The position numbers and the translations under genes are program-made. The notes beneath the pieces are model-generated. The model was given only the letters and a program-made list of their open reading frames with translations, did not search any database and had not been told where the DNA came from. Positions 10,763 to 22,566 of a stretch of DNA of 64,000 nucleotides are shown one piece after another. This stretch comes from Trochalopteron elliotii. Lineage: Eukaryota; Chordata; Aves; Passeriformes; Leiothrichidae. The stretch is from the NCBI GenBank assembly GCA_024734555.1, contig JANPWX010000080.1:1887939-1951938 (forward strand), given 5' to 3'. Every line of letters begins with the position of its first letter. The first letter of the stretch is position 1.

Positions 10763-13700
10763 AGTACATTCTTACCATTGATGATTTTTCTGTTTCAGTC
10801 ACGATTAACTCCTTCTTTGACGTTTTTTCATATGATTCTCATTGAGTATCATATTCTAACTTCTGTGGTGTTTCCATGGTTGGCCTTCTCTTAGCTAATT
10901 GGAAAGAACTGATTTTCACATCCCCCTCTAATCAAAAACAGTGTCTGTTTTAGTGGTGTGTACTCTGAAAAAGAAAACCAGCATTTCACTTCTTGTCTTT
11001 GCATATTTCCATGCTGACAGATAAAAAGCATTCTACTCAATTGTTGTAGTCAGGTTTGTTTTGGTTTGGGCTTTTAACCTCTGATACCATGTGGTCTTCA
11101 GGAATAATTTCAGTCCTAATATTTTAGCTAATCTGAAATTATTTTAATTACATCTCTTCCATGAACTGCAGAACGGATAATGGACTATTTTGGTGCTGCT
11201 TTCTAGATTTACTGCTACCAAACAGAAGTCCATGTTGAGAGGCATTTTTTCAGTCCATCAAGCTCTGCATGTGTGCATTCATGTTTCTGTGAAATTGTAA
11301 ATCAAAGCTTTAGAAGAGGAACATCTGAGGCAGAATTGGACATTCTTATTCTGGACAGGGGGAATCACATGGTATTTCATTAGCATACCTAAGAATCCTT
11401 ATGTAGAAATCCTGAAAGTCTCTGCTCTGTTGTAAAGACAACCAGTAAAAAGGACCACTTTAGTACAGAGCAGAGAAGTGACACTGTGCTTGGCTTTTGC
11501 CAAGACTTCTGACACTTCCTGTGTTTATTGCTAATGTGAATTCCCCCTGTTTAAACATGGCTGCTCATAGGATCCTATTTTCTTTAGCAGATTCCACTCA
11601 CAGCAGTAATTGTCAGACTTGACAGACTGGCAGCTGGACATAAGAACCAGGCATAGCAGGGAAAAATTTAGGTGTTCAAGGACTTCTAGATCTCTCTTTT
11701 TAGATCCTTTCCTGAATTTTGTCCTGTTACCCTCTCAGAGCAGAATTGTGGGGTTTAAGTTTTCTCTGCTCTCTGGTAAGTTACAATGTGCAAGGTGATT
11801 TGCAAAAGAAAAGAATAAGGGATTGCAATGGAGGCAAACATTCCCTAGAAGCAGTATTTTTCAGTCTACTTGCTGGGTTTAACATTAAATTTGTGTGTTG
11901 GAGTGTAGAACTGGACATTGTGGAAAGCTCCAACAGAAAGACAGGATGTCCTTCTGAAGCACATAGGTCTTACTTAATAACTGTTTTCTGGAAAAAGTCT
12001 ATATATTGTGCCCACAACAAGCAAGGCAAGGAATTCAACTTCTGATTAAAGGCCCCAAAAAAGTCCTTGTGCAAATTGAGCTGAGATATATGTGCAGATG
12101 CAGCTGCTATATATATCAGAATGTCTTGTGCAAACCAAAGTTAAAAGTTGGTCGTTATCATATTTGAGCAAATAGGGAGTCTGGAAGGCTGATGCATCTG
12201 GATCATAGGATTTTGTATCTGTTAAGAGGTAACAAGCCTGTGTTACATTACAAAACTGTAGGAGGATGCAGTGTCCCACCAGGCTGTAGGAAATGCACCT
12301 GACTTACTGAGAAACAGAAACAACACCTGTGGCTTTCTAGCGAGGAGATTGTTTCCTAAAGCTGATAGGATGTTTTGCTAAGAAGGAAGGATAGATTATG
12401 TTGAACTTAGTTTGAAATTTGCCTCCTTTAAACATAATGTTATGTGATGTTTGTTTGCTGTGAGACAGTAATCACATACTTCTCTGCATGTTCTCCTGCA
12501 AATAGGTCTGCATCATGAATTTCCTGTGCACCACTACATTTATTGTTTGCTGCTTCAAGGGCTATTAGAAATGCTTGCCAGTTACAGGCCTTATTCTACA
12601 GCTCACCCACCTTGTCACCACGTAACTTCCCATCCTCACAAGGTTTCATATCTGATCTTATGACTATTTTTTTCCACACAAGAAATGACTTGAAATGACC
12701 TAAAACAATTGCTTTTACTGTGTGTGGCAGTTATGAAAGAACACTTGGGTTGTGGTGCTCAAATAGCAGGGTCTGCTGCTCATGTGAGGATATGGAAAAT
12801 TGTGGATTTTCAGCCTCTGAAAAGATACATCATGCTCTTCTAACTTAGTAAAAGCTTGAAGACTTGTCAAAAATAACTGGGCATTAGTTTACTGAAAAGA
12901 AACTTGGCAGGGCTGACAGGGGAAGCTAGGAAAATCACCAGCAAATGTGCTAAACTTTGATTTGAAGCAAGCAAAGAATAGCTCTCCTCATTACTTGTGT
13001 TAAGTCTCTGTGGTGACTTGGAGAAGAATATTGAGACAAATAACAATCCAAATGGATCCGTCATGTCATCAGTGTAATCTTGCTTGGTTTCACTCCTTGA
13101 TTGGAAAGCTAATTAAGTATTAAGGGGTTGTATACTTTTGTAATTTCTGTTTCATGTAATTCAGAAAATGCAGTAGGGAATCACTGCTTTTCAGAAAGAT
13201 TTAAAAACAGCATACAGGCAAAGGAGACTGCACTGCAGCATGCAAATAGTGACTGTGGTTCTACCACTGGAGAATCCTGTTTGAATTGAGTAAATTCAGT
13301 TTATTGGACTGAGTATACACAGATTATCTGACTAATTTATGTATAGGAATGCTAATGTTGTTTTTTGAGGCCTGTCCCTATGTGCATGTGCTTTAAAGAT
13401 GGAACCATTTTATGGCATTCTTGTGTGGTCTGCCAATTATTTGTTATTTTATCCAATAAGTCATCTTTGAAGATAGGGTTGCAGATAACTTTTCTGTTTG
13501 TTCTGGGATTCTCAGATGCCTAGAAGTAGAATATTGTAAGCCAAGGCATGGAATCCTATATAAAAAAAGGACTTCAGCCATAATACATCTTTTGCTGCTT
13601 AGCATCAATGAACTGTTACCCCACAGAAGGTCAATAGGAAATAATCTGACTGTTTATCTACTTGAGAAAGTTCAGGAACAGCTCATTAGCATCACGTAAG

Positions 13701-16190
13701 TAAAAGCAGAATCAGGTTTGTATTTCAAGAAAGTTCATTTGTAGAAGGCAATTGAAATAAAAGGAGTGGTTGTTTTTTGTTTCATCATTTGGAGAGAGAT
13801 TAAAAAGATAATACTTTTGTCCTTATAGTGAGTTCCCTGAATGCCACTAATTTAAATTCAAAAATGCCAAACTTTTGGGATTAATTAGAAACTTTGCCTA
13901 GAGCATGTTAATAGCTCTCCAATGAGGGAACAATCTTCCCTTCTCTACAGGGCAGTTCACTTTGTCCAGGTTTTGGGTTTTTTTAGCCATTATTGTGAAA
14001 ACACACATGAAGACACACAAAATATCATTTGCTGTGTATTTTTCATACCTGTCTGTTCTTAACAGGAAGTTGGGGCCCTCACTCTTTCTTATGTTGGTTT
14101 GATGTTGTTTTTGTAAGTGTAACAAACTTTCTTAATCAGTAAAGCAGAAAAATGGATGGAACCTGCTTTCCAAAACTATTTCCAGAGATAGTGGAAAGCA
14201 CTCAGTGGAGGCTTTTTTTAATTTAAACTGTTGAGTTGGCAGTCTTGCCCATTCTCTTCCCCACTTGGATGGGGAATACAACCTTTTCCATTCCCTCTCT
14301 AGCCACACATTGTGTCACTGATGACTGAATGGGTAAGATGCAAGGATAAAGGAAGTACCTGAATTAGTATTCTCATTTAATCTTCTTTTAACTATTGAGA
14401 TTTCAGGAATCATGCCAATTAGAAAAATTGTAGTCTTGGCATTCATGTGAATTAAATGTCACAAGTGAATCAAATTCTGTATAATGACTTTCCTACAAGG
14501 ATTCTAATTCTGCTGGTTTGACTTGGACAGAAGCTGCTGTATAAAGACCCTATAAGAACTCTAGGATCAACGTTTAGTGTTTGCCTCAGTTCAGTAATTG
14601 TTTTCTTTTATGCGACTTTTTAGAGTCCTCTGACAAGGAAGGAATGAACAGCTTATCTTATCAAGATTTATAGTCAATAGCTTCTGTAGTCTTGTGAAGA
14701 AGACATCTGCTGTGCAAATAGCAAGGTTAAAGTGATTGCACATGAAGTAAATACAAACTTCAGCTAGTATTTCATCCTGAAAACCAGTTTGAACAATACT
14801 TAGATAACTTCATGTAATGAAAGCCCTTTCATAATCTTGACCCATATACAATTTTGTCAAATCCAAGGTCAGATAGAATTTAAAAAATAAGCTTTATTTG
14901 AACTCCTGTAACCATGATTTCACAATTGTAAGCATGCTCTTTAATAAAAAAGCAAGCGCTAGTATTGTGTAGTAGGTTTAAAAAAAAATTCTAATGTAAG
15001 TCTCAGAGTTTGATCAGTTGTAATAGAAAAGAAAGTATTATCTATTTGTTTAGGCAATATCTTCTAAACCATTGCAGCAGCAGACAAAAGGAGTTCATTT
15101 CAAATTGATTAATGCACTATAAGTACCTGGAATTGCTTGGTCTAGTCACTTCGTTGCTTTCTCATCTCTCTGAAAAATCAAATGAAGCATCTGAAGATAC
15201 CTGATTGATGCAGTCAGCTTTGTACTGATATTACAGTGCATTTCAGGAAATGTTCAAAGTGGGGCAATAATTTTCAATCTATTTTCAAGCATGCTGGAGT
15301 AAAGTTTTTCTGTCAGGTTATACGAACTCCATTTCCCAAAGAGCTGTGGATTTTTGTGTTGTGCATTTTACATGTGGACTGGTGCTTTTACATATGGACC
15401 TTTATAAATACATATGAGGAAACGATGTGTTGGTGATATTGCCTACTGGTGTAGTATGCCAAGGTGCATTTCCTTTCTCCATAACCCATACGGCCTCTTT
15501 TTCTTGTGTACAAGCTTTAATTATTTTATTTTCTTAGAAGCCATGTGGTTTGGCTTATTGTTTTATTCTCTCCAAAGAAGCCACTTGGTTTCATTTCATA
15601 AGCTACGTACAAATTTTCCAAATCTTGCTGCAGAATGTTTCGGGACCAAATCCGGAAATTCATTGGTAAGAATGTTAAAGTACAGGAAACTGTAACAAAG
15701 AAGATTATTTTCTTCCTAAATATGGAATTTAGACAAGATAATACTACTAATTCCTATATTTGTTTTTCTCAGCTTGCAAGGAATGCATGAATTACCTTAA
15801 ATTATCAATTCCGCAAAGTCTTAGATGTGGATGTGAGGTAGCCAAATGAAGTTCACGCACCTAAAGCTTCCTGAGGCTATATAAAAATCTTACTGTTGAT
15901 TTGGTTTCTTTATGAAAGCATTCAGTGAAAGAAAACATAGTCTTTATAATCCATAAATTGCACATGCAAACTCTGCAGGAGATCTTGAGCTGCAATAAAG
16001 GTGGAAATACAGAAAAATGGTAAAATTCCCTCAGGAACCCCCTCCAGTTCATAGCAGAATGGCTGGCTGCTTGCCATGCTGTCACTGGCTGCTGGCCAGC
16101 ACCAGTACTCTGTGACCCATTCTGACACAGCTCATAGGGGCTGGAGGATGAGTTAATACTGCTTCTAGTACCAGGAATGAATCAAATTTT

Positions 16191-16214
16191 AAATGTGGAT
16201 TCTCATCCACATTT
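16191..16214. repeat. perfect 10-bp inverted repeat, 4-base loop
   Basis: AAATGTGGAT (16191-16200), the loop TCTC, then ATCCACATTT (16205-16214). The arms are exact reverse complements. No neighbouring features explain it. Confidence 0.75.
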
Positions 16215-17520
16215 GTGTGGTGTGAGAAACTCCACTGCTCTGAGAAGAAACCAGAAACAAGAAATGTTCTCTTAAATTTAGATTTCGTGTGCCTGAATGA
16301 AAGGTGTCTTTTTCTTCTCATCACCCCCATAAACAACATTGCTGGTGTCTTTTCTTACAACAGCATGAGAAAAGAAATAACTGATTTTATTAGCATAATG
16401 CCATGATTTCTATAGCATATCTTGTATATGTTCTCTGAAAGCTGCCTGATACATAGTTTTCAGTGTTGTTCTGTCTTAAGTCTAAAATACTGGAATAAAA
16501 ATGGAATATCCTGGTTCAGGATGAAAAATAGCTGAACATATTTAAGCCTGTACTTAACTTCCATTGACTGTAATGAGGTTAAAAAAAGACTTGTAAATTC
16601 TAGTATGTGTAGGTATTCTTGGGTAGAAATACTTAGGAAAGATTATTTAAAGGTATTAATTCTCAAAAATGGAATGCTGGCACTTAAAAATTTATTGAAC
16701 ACATTTTGTAAAAAATATTCCATCTTTTGAGAGCAAAGCAATCCTGTCTTGAAAATCTGGAAGTGGAGCACAAACATGATGAAATTAGTCTCTAGATCAT
16801 TTTGATATAAACTTTAAATAGGGTCCCCTAATGATAATGATTTACCAAAATTATTTCTTTTAAGCAGCTGAAGCAATAACACAAGTGAATATTCTTTCGC
16901 AGTATAAATTGTGTTCAATTCAGTCTCTATTTGCTTGCTTATTGTTGCAGTGAAGGAGGCAAAACAGTTGCATAATCAAGTCTTTATTGTATTGGTGTAA
17001 TTTGCATGTTTTCTTTATTGTTTCAGAACCATCACAAATTATTATGAAACACTTCTTTTCATGCTGGATGGATGATTGAAACTGCTGAGTGAATTCTGCC
17101 GTATTTTGGGGGTTGTGTGATAAAGAAATATCCAAAGATTTGTTTGTGTTATACAGTGAAGCAGATTTGAAGTATGTATTTTTAACCTTTAGCATATGCA
17201 GCCTGATTCTTTTTTGCTGAGGTGATTTTGTGCCACAGAAGTTATCAATAGCTCTGTATCCTGAACACCTTCCTTCCTACAACATTACTTGTACAAAATT
17301 GTACTTGTATGAACAGGACCATTGTTTTCAACTGGACCACGTTTACAGGGATATGCTCTCTGTAAACTTGGCCTAGTGAGGCCAACTGCAATGTAAATGG
17401 AAAATTCTTTTCTTGAATTCCCTGCAAGTCTGAAGTAGGCTTACAGTGGTACTAATTAGGCTCCCCCATGCTGTTTGAAAATTTACTCTTCAAAAAGAAA
17501 GGAATAATCAATAAAAAGGA

Positions 17521-17594
17521 TTGTTTGGTGGTTTTTTTTTTGTTTGTTTGCTTTTTTCTTTTCTTTTCTTTTTTCTTTTTTTTTTTTTCTGTTT
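17521..17594 (+). repeat. T-rich low-complexity tract
   Basis: About 70 bases of almost pure T with scattered G and C, including (GTTT)n, (TTTTC)n and a run of more than ten T. It ends in CTGTTTAG followed by ATGTGG, which fits a strong acceptor pattern by chance; no supported exon follows. Confidence 0.75.
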
Positions 17595-20162
17595 AGATGT
17601 GGAGGAATGTCAATGGTTTGTTTAATAAAGTTGTTACTGACAAGAGCAGCTCTGGTCTTAGTCTGATCCTATTCTGAGGCTTGATTATCAAAGACTGTTC
17701 CACTGCCCTGTGCTAATCACAAATCAGTTTGTGGCCCTGTGTGTTTTGTAGTGCAGTGCCCCACAATTCCTTCATCCCAAGTACACCACTCCTGTTTCCT
17801 GTGTGTGGCTAAATATTGTAAGCCAAGTTCCAAAGTAATTCCAAAATATAGTAGTTTCAAAAAAATTCTTTCTCCAGTTTTAGGCTATTTTCTTATGGAT
17901 TGTAACAAAAGACAGTAATTTTCAGGGTTTGGGTGTTTGCAGTTCTTCACTCAATCTAAAATCAGTCATTTATAGAATGCTACAGTGTAGCTAAGGCTTT
18001 TTTTTTAATGTAATAGTGTATGGCACTGTTTTTCTTCCAGTTCTCTGAATACGTTTCTGTTTCTAGGTTAAGGACAATTTATTCCATCTAAAACTGTCTT
18101 CTTTTTTAATTAGGCCTAGAGATGTTTTGCATGACATTGGAGCACTTCTTCCCCATTGTGTTTTTGTTTTGCAAAGTGCCATGCTGGGTCTGTGCTTGTA
18201 TTTTGTAGTGTTTGCCTTTGGTTGGCACTGCGTCAATGCAAAGCTTTAAAAAGAATAAAATACTGACTTTGGGGAATAGAAAGGCTGAAGGATTGGCTGT
18301 GTGTCTCTTTAATTTTAAAATTATAGCAATAGTCTCATGTACAGTTTATATTAGCACCTCTATCAACACTAAGCCACCTTCTCCCAGAAAGAACATCTTC
18401 CAGACTTCCTCAGTACATGAAACACTTCCCTTAAGAAAGCAATTTCCCTGCAGAATCAGTGAGGTTTGCCACCTCCTCGTCCTTCTTGAAATGTCCTGTG
18501 CTTGTGGCCCTTTAATGTAATGTAAAGCATTCCTGGACTCAGGCAGCAAAGAGACATTATGGCAGAGGCAAATCAGTATTATGAGAAACACGTAAAGAGC
18601 CACACAGCCTTATGGACAGCATAAAGGGGAGATAGTTAAAGACAGCTTTCTCAAAGTCATCTCATTAGCCTGGGAAACAGGGCTAAGAGATAAGAGAATT
18701 CTTGATCAGAGACTGGAACTTGCATCTTGTGTTCATTGGAAGGTTGTTTTTCTAAAGGCTGTACAGTGTATTTTCAAGGGGTCTGATAGCTAAGCTGTAG
18801 TAACCTGACCTGTCTTGAGTTTCTGTCATTACTGCTTGCAGACTGTGAACTAAATCCCAAATGGTAGTTCCATAAAACAGTAACTAGGAATATCTGAAGG
18901 TAACCAGAATTTATAGTAAGTTTGTATTCTGGAATCCTTGCATTAGTAATCCTCTGAAATCAAATTGTTTTCACACAGGTAATGCAACCAGAACTGGGTA
19001 GGGAATCCCATTTTCCACCTAAGCTTTTCTCCCATGACTATTTCAACATTAAATACAAAGTTGCTAGTGGCTTGAGCCTCAGCTCCTGAGTAACAATTAT
19101 ACTTTCCCCTTCAAAAGTATGTTTTGGAACTAATCATTGAGATCACTATATAAGGATAGGAAGTATAATTTTGTGAGATTCCTTAAATAACTGGAAAAAG
19201 CTTTTGTTCTCAAAAGAGGAAGTGTGTAGGTATGCAGAGGTGGGAGGGAGAGGGAAGGGTGCATAATAGTTCCCACTGTAGTACAGACTATACAGCAACA
19301 GAGCTATCAGCAAAGTGGAAAATAGGAATCAGCTTTGCTTCTAAGGAAAACAACTCCCAGGAGGAAGCAAAAGTCCATATGTAATACCATAACTGCTGAT
19401 GTGCTGTTACTTCCCACAGCACAATGAAAGTTCAGCTCATTTTGTTTCTTAAAGTGGTACCCATGAAATGATGGAAATTCTCGTTTACAGAGTTTAGCAC
19501 AGGGCATCTGTTAGTATGATGAGTCACTGGCTGCAATGTGTATTTTCCTCTGTTATTCATCTGCAGAGGGGGAGATAACAGCAAAAGAAATCTCATGCAA
19601 TATGGACTGAAAAGGTATTACAGCATTTTCTAAACCAGACCTCCTGCCCCAGCACAGTCAGCTAAGCCTATGACATGCCAGGGAATCATCAGTGTAGAAG
19701 AGGTGACAGTTTCTGAGGAAAAATTTTAGCCTTCAGTGTCTAGCTATTCTTATTGAACCCACGCTTATCTATATTTATCTTATTTGTTAGTTCAAAGCTT
19801 TGAAATCTGTGCCCCTCATTCAAACCAGTAAAAAGGTGATGATGCTCATGTATTGGCTACATTGAAGAAGCAGGAGTAAATGTTCTCTTGCAGACCCTGG
19901 TGGGGTGGATGTGTGATGAAACTTCCTCTGACTTCGGTCCACCAAAGAAATTTATGCAGCAAAGTGGAGGTGCTGGTGTCCTGGAGCCACATGTGACCAG
20001 GGAAGCTAAGCTTCAATTGATACGAAGCTATTGCCCCCATAAATACCCCAAATGTAGTATTTCAGAATAGTTGCATTGGTAAGTATTTAAGGTTATGTTA
20101 CGCTGCTGCTGTCGCCTGTAGGAGGTAGGAAAGCTGGGGTGACATGAGGTGTGTTCTCTGCT

Positions 20163-20260
20163 TTATACCAGTAGAAGTTTTGTGTACATGAACTTACACT
20201 GGCAAAATTGTTGCTGCTGTAATCTGTTCTGTGCATTATGGCTTAACTGTGTTGGTATAA
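20163..20260. mobile_element. possible short inverted-repeat element (MITE-like), very weak
   Basis: TTATACCA at 20163-20170 and TGGTATAA at 20253-20260 are exact inverted copies about 100 bases apart, and TACACTGG-like and CTGGTATAA-like words recur inside. Eight-base ends can occur by chance and no clear target-site duplication is seen, so this is only a candidate for a decayed MITE. Confidence 0.15.
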
Positions 20261-20265
20261 TGCAC
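20231..20265. repeat. 9-bp inverted repeat
   Basis: GTGCATTAT (20231-20239) and ATAATGCAC (20257-20265) are exact reverse complements with a 17-base loop. The right arm overlaps the end of the MITE-like candidate. Confidence 0.55.
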
Positions 20266-21294
20266 ATCCCTGTTACATTCACAGTAGGAGAGCTTCGGGG
20301 TATCCCTGCATTAGAGTGCCTATAGTAGAGCTATAGAATGAGCAAATAGCAGGCACATTTCTGTATAAGACACTAATTCTTATTTACTGGTGTTGCTACA
20401 GCTTCACAGTGGAGTCAGGCCCTTGCATACAGAGTAAGGGAGAAATTTAAAATCTTGGAATATCTGGGTTTTGCATTTACTGCTCTCACCAGGAGGCTGC
20501 TGTCACGGCTGCTGGGAACAGGTTGATGTCTAAAGTGCAGCCATGGAAAATACGTTAGTTGAACGCCCCCTAGCTGAAATAATTCTCAGAACACGGCTAA
20601 GACAAAGGTTTCCTGGGGATTTCAATGTACAGCTGGGGGAAATTCCACGTTCAGGCTTCTATGTTTGTTGGTTTCAGCTCAGTCAAGCAGTTACTCTAAG
20701 GATGGATATGTTTCAGTTCATATACTGATCATTTTAGAAAAGTATCTTGCATTGAAAAAGCAATCTTCATTTTTTGTTCCTGTTAGTTAAGTTGGTACAA
20801 ATTTGGACACATGAGGCTGTACTTGCAAAACTCATCTGAAAACTACATTGGCATAGATTTGTTCCTACTTTAGAGCCAAATTAAGCAGTCCTACAAACAC
20901 AAGTGTCATAGAGCTCTGTGCTTTCTCTGGTGTCATAGATTGCACAGATACTTCTCAAAGCAAGAGAACTCTGCCTTTTCTATCAGTAAATTTACTGAAC
21001 CTTGAACAAGCCAATAGCTTTGGTTTTGTCTTCATTGAAGTGAACATTTTAATACAGGGAAAGAAAAAAAGGAAAACCTCTTTCTGTGTAGTTAAGACTT
21101 TGACTTTATTCTATTATATACACAGAATGTATATATTCTGTTATATACACAGGATGGCATTGATTCTTCCTCTTCCTTGATCAGATTGCTCAGCATAGAT
21201 ATGTCCACAGGAATTTCTCAGAGTCTGCCAACACTGTATACATTCAGGACAAATTTTGATGTACCCAGTTAATGAAAGATTTCTATTGCCTATA

Positions 21295-21327
21295 TTCTCT
21301 CTTTCTTTCCTTCTCTCTCTCTCTCTC
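21295..21327 (+). repeat. CT-rich microsatellite
   Basis: Thirty-three uninterrupted pyrimidines made of TTTC/TTCC units followed by (CT)n. Just upstream (about 21,110-21,160) the word TTATATACACAG occurs twice around a small palindrome, CAGAATGTATATATTCTG. Confidence 0.75.
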
Positions 21328-22531
21328 ATTTTTAATGTCATGTTAGAGGGAAATACATGGCCAGTGTAAAATCCCCAAAGCTACACAAAGTTAAGTATCT
21401 CAGGAGATATGCTTAACTGCTACTTGATTTTGGACAGGCTCTGTTGTGAGAGTTTCTTTAACCATTAAAAGAGTGTCACTTAGCTAGGAAGTGGGTGATA
21501 GGCTTGTTAAAGTGGTCATACAGCCCTTCCTTTGCAATGCTGACATCACTGCTTACACACAGAACAGGGTTTTTGAGGATGAAGTAGTATTGTAACAGTA
21601 GATTAGCCTGGTAGTTGCAAAAATCAAGCTATTGAAGATTAGAGACTTCCTTCCCTGACATCATTAAATGAGGTTTTGTTTTACTGTTTTCTGTGCATGT
21701 AAAAGTGCATGAAAAGGTGGACTGTCACCACAAGCTGTCTATATATTATTTTTTCACAAGCAGAGTATACAGAACTGAGCAGGAGAAATTGATAATACAC
21801 TACAGCAAATCTATCTTCAAGTTTACAACAAGCATAACGAAAGTATATTCAGTATGTCTCAACTGCTAAGTAACAGCAGTTGTGAGAAAAAAAACCTGAC
21901 AAAGGTTCAGTACTTCCATGCCCTCCAATTAGTACTGAGCAAAACCTGGTCTCCCTTGTATTTCAAAAAGCAAAAGAATAAGAAGTAAGCTTTTAAGCAA
22001 CTTGTGAAACAACAACATGTTGGCATTCTGCAGAATGTATAAAAGCAGCAAACAGACACGAGCCCCGTTTTTCCTTTGTGAATCATTGTTATGTTCAGAG
22101 ATCTCTTTTCTTATGGCTGCAACTGCAGTAGGCAAGTCCAAAAGTTGATGTGCTGTCTTTTAAGGCTCCTGGTCTTTTTTTGCATCTTTGGGGAAACCAA
22201 GACGGGGAGACAGATGATAAAGTACCTGAAAGCATGAGATAGTAGCTCCTTCCCAGCTGCAGCTACCTAACATTTTAATGGTTACAGGTATATTTCCAAC
22301 AAGTACAGATTGCTGTTTGTTTTTTTTTTTTAATGGAAATCAATGAGATCAAAAAGTGAAATTTGAAACTTACTTTTGCACAGTTCTTTATGAAATGTGA
22401 TCAGAATATGGTCTGTTGGTAACAATGACAAGGCATGGCAATTATCTGAAAAAATCCCTTTACTTTCTCACAGAGTTTTTATTTCTGTATTAGTTATTCT
22501 TTATTATAATTTGAAAAAGGACAAAATTACA

Positions 22532-22566
22532 TTTCCTTCCTTCCTTCCTTCCTGCCTGCCTGCCTG
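22532..22566 (+). repeat. compound (TTCC)n-(TGCC)n microsatellite
   Basis: About five TTCC units run directly into three to four TGCC units. The switch from TTCC to TGCC is a single base change that has itself been copied, a typical sign of replication slippage. Confidence 0.85.

Larger units (their letters stand above)
5741..16190. other. non-coding AT-rich stretch, no gene seen
   Basis: No exon, RNA gene or transposon could be identified. ORFs here (up to 117 codons, on the minus strand near 8.3-8.7 kb) have no recognisable motifs, no signal of biased codon use, and overlap ORFs on the other strand. Small simple repeats and one strong palindrome are listed separately. Confidence 0.65.

Noticed and set aside
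17521..17620. splice acceptor and exon after the T-rich tract
   Set aside because: The tract is a simple repeat and the sequence after TTTAG quickly meets stops with no conserved features.
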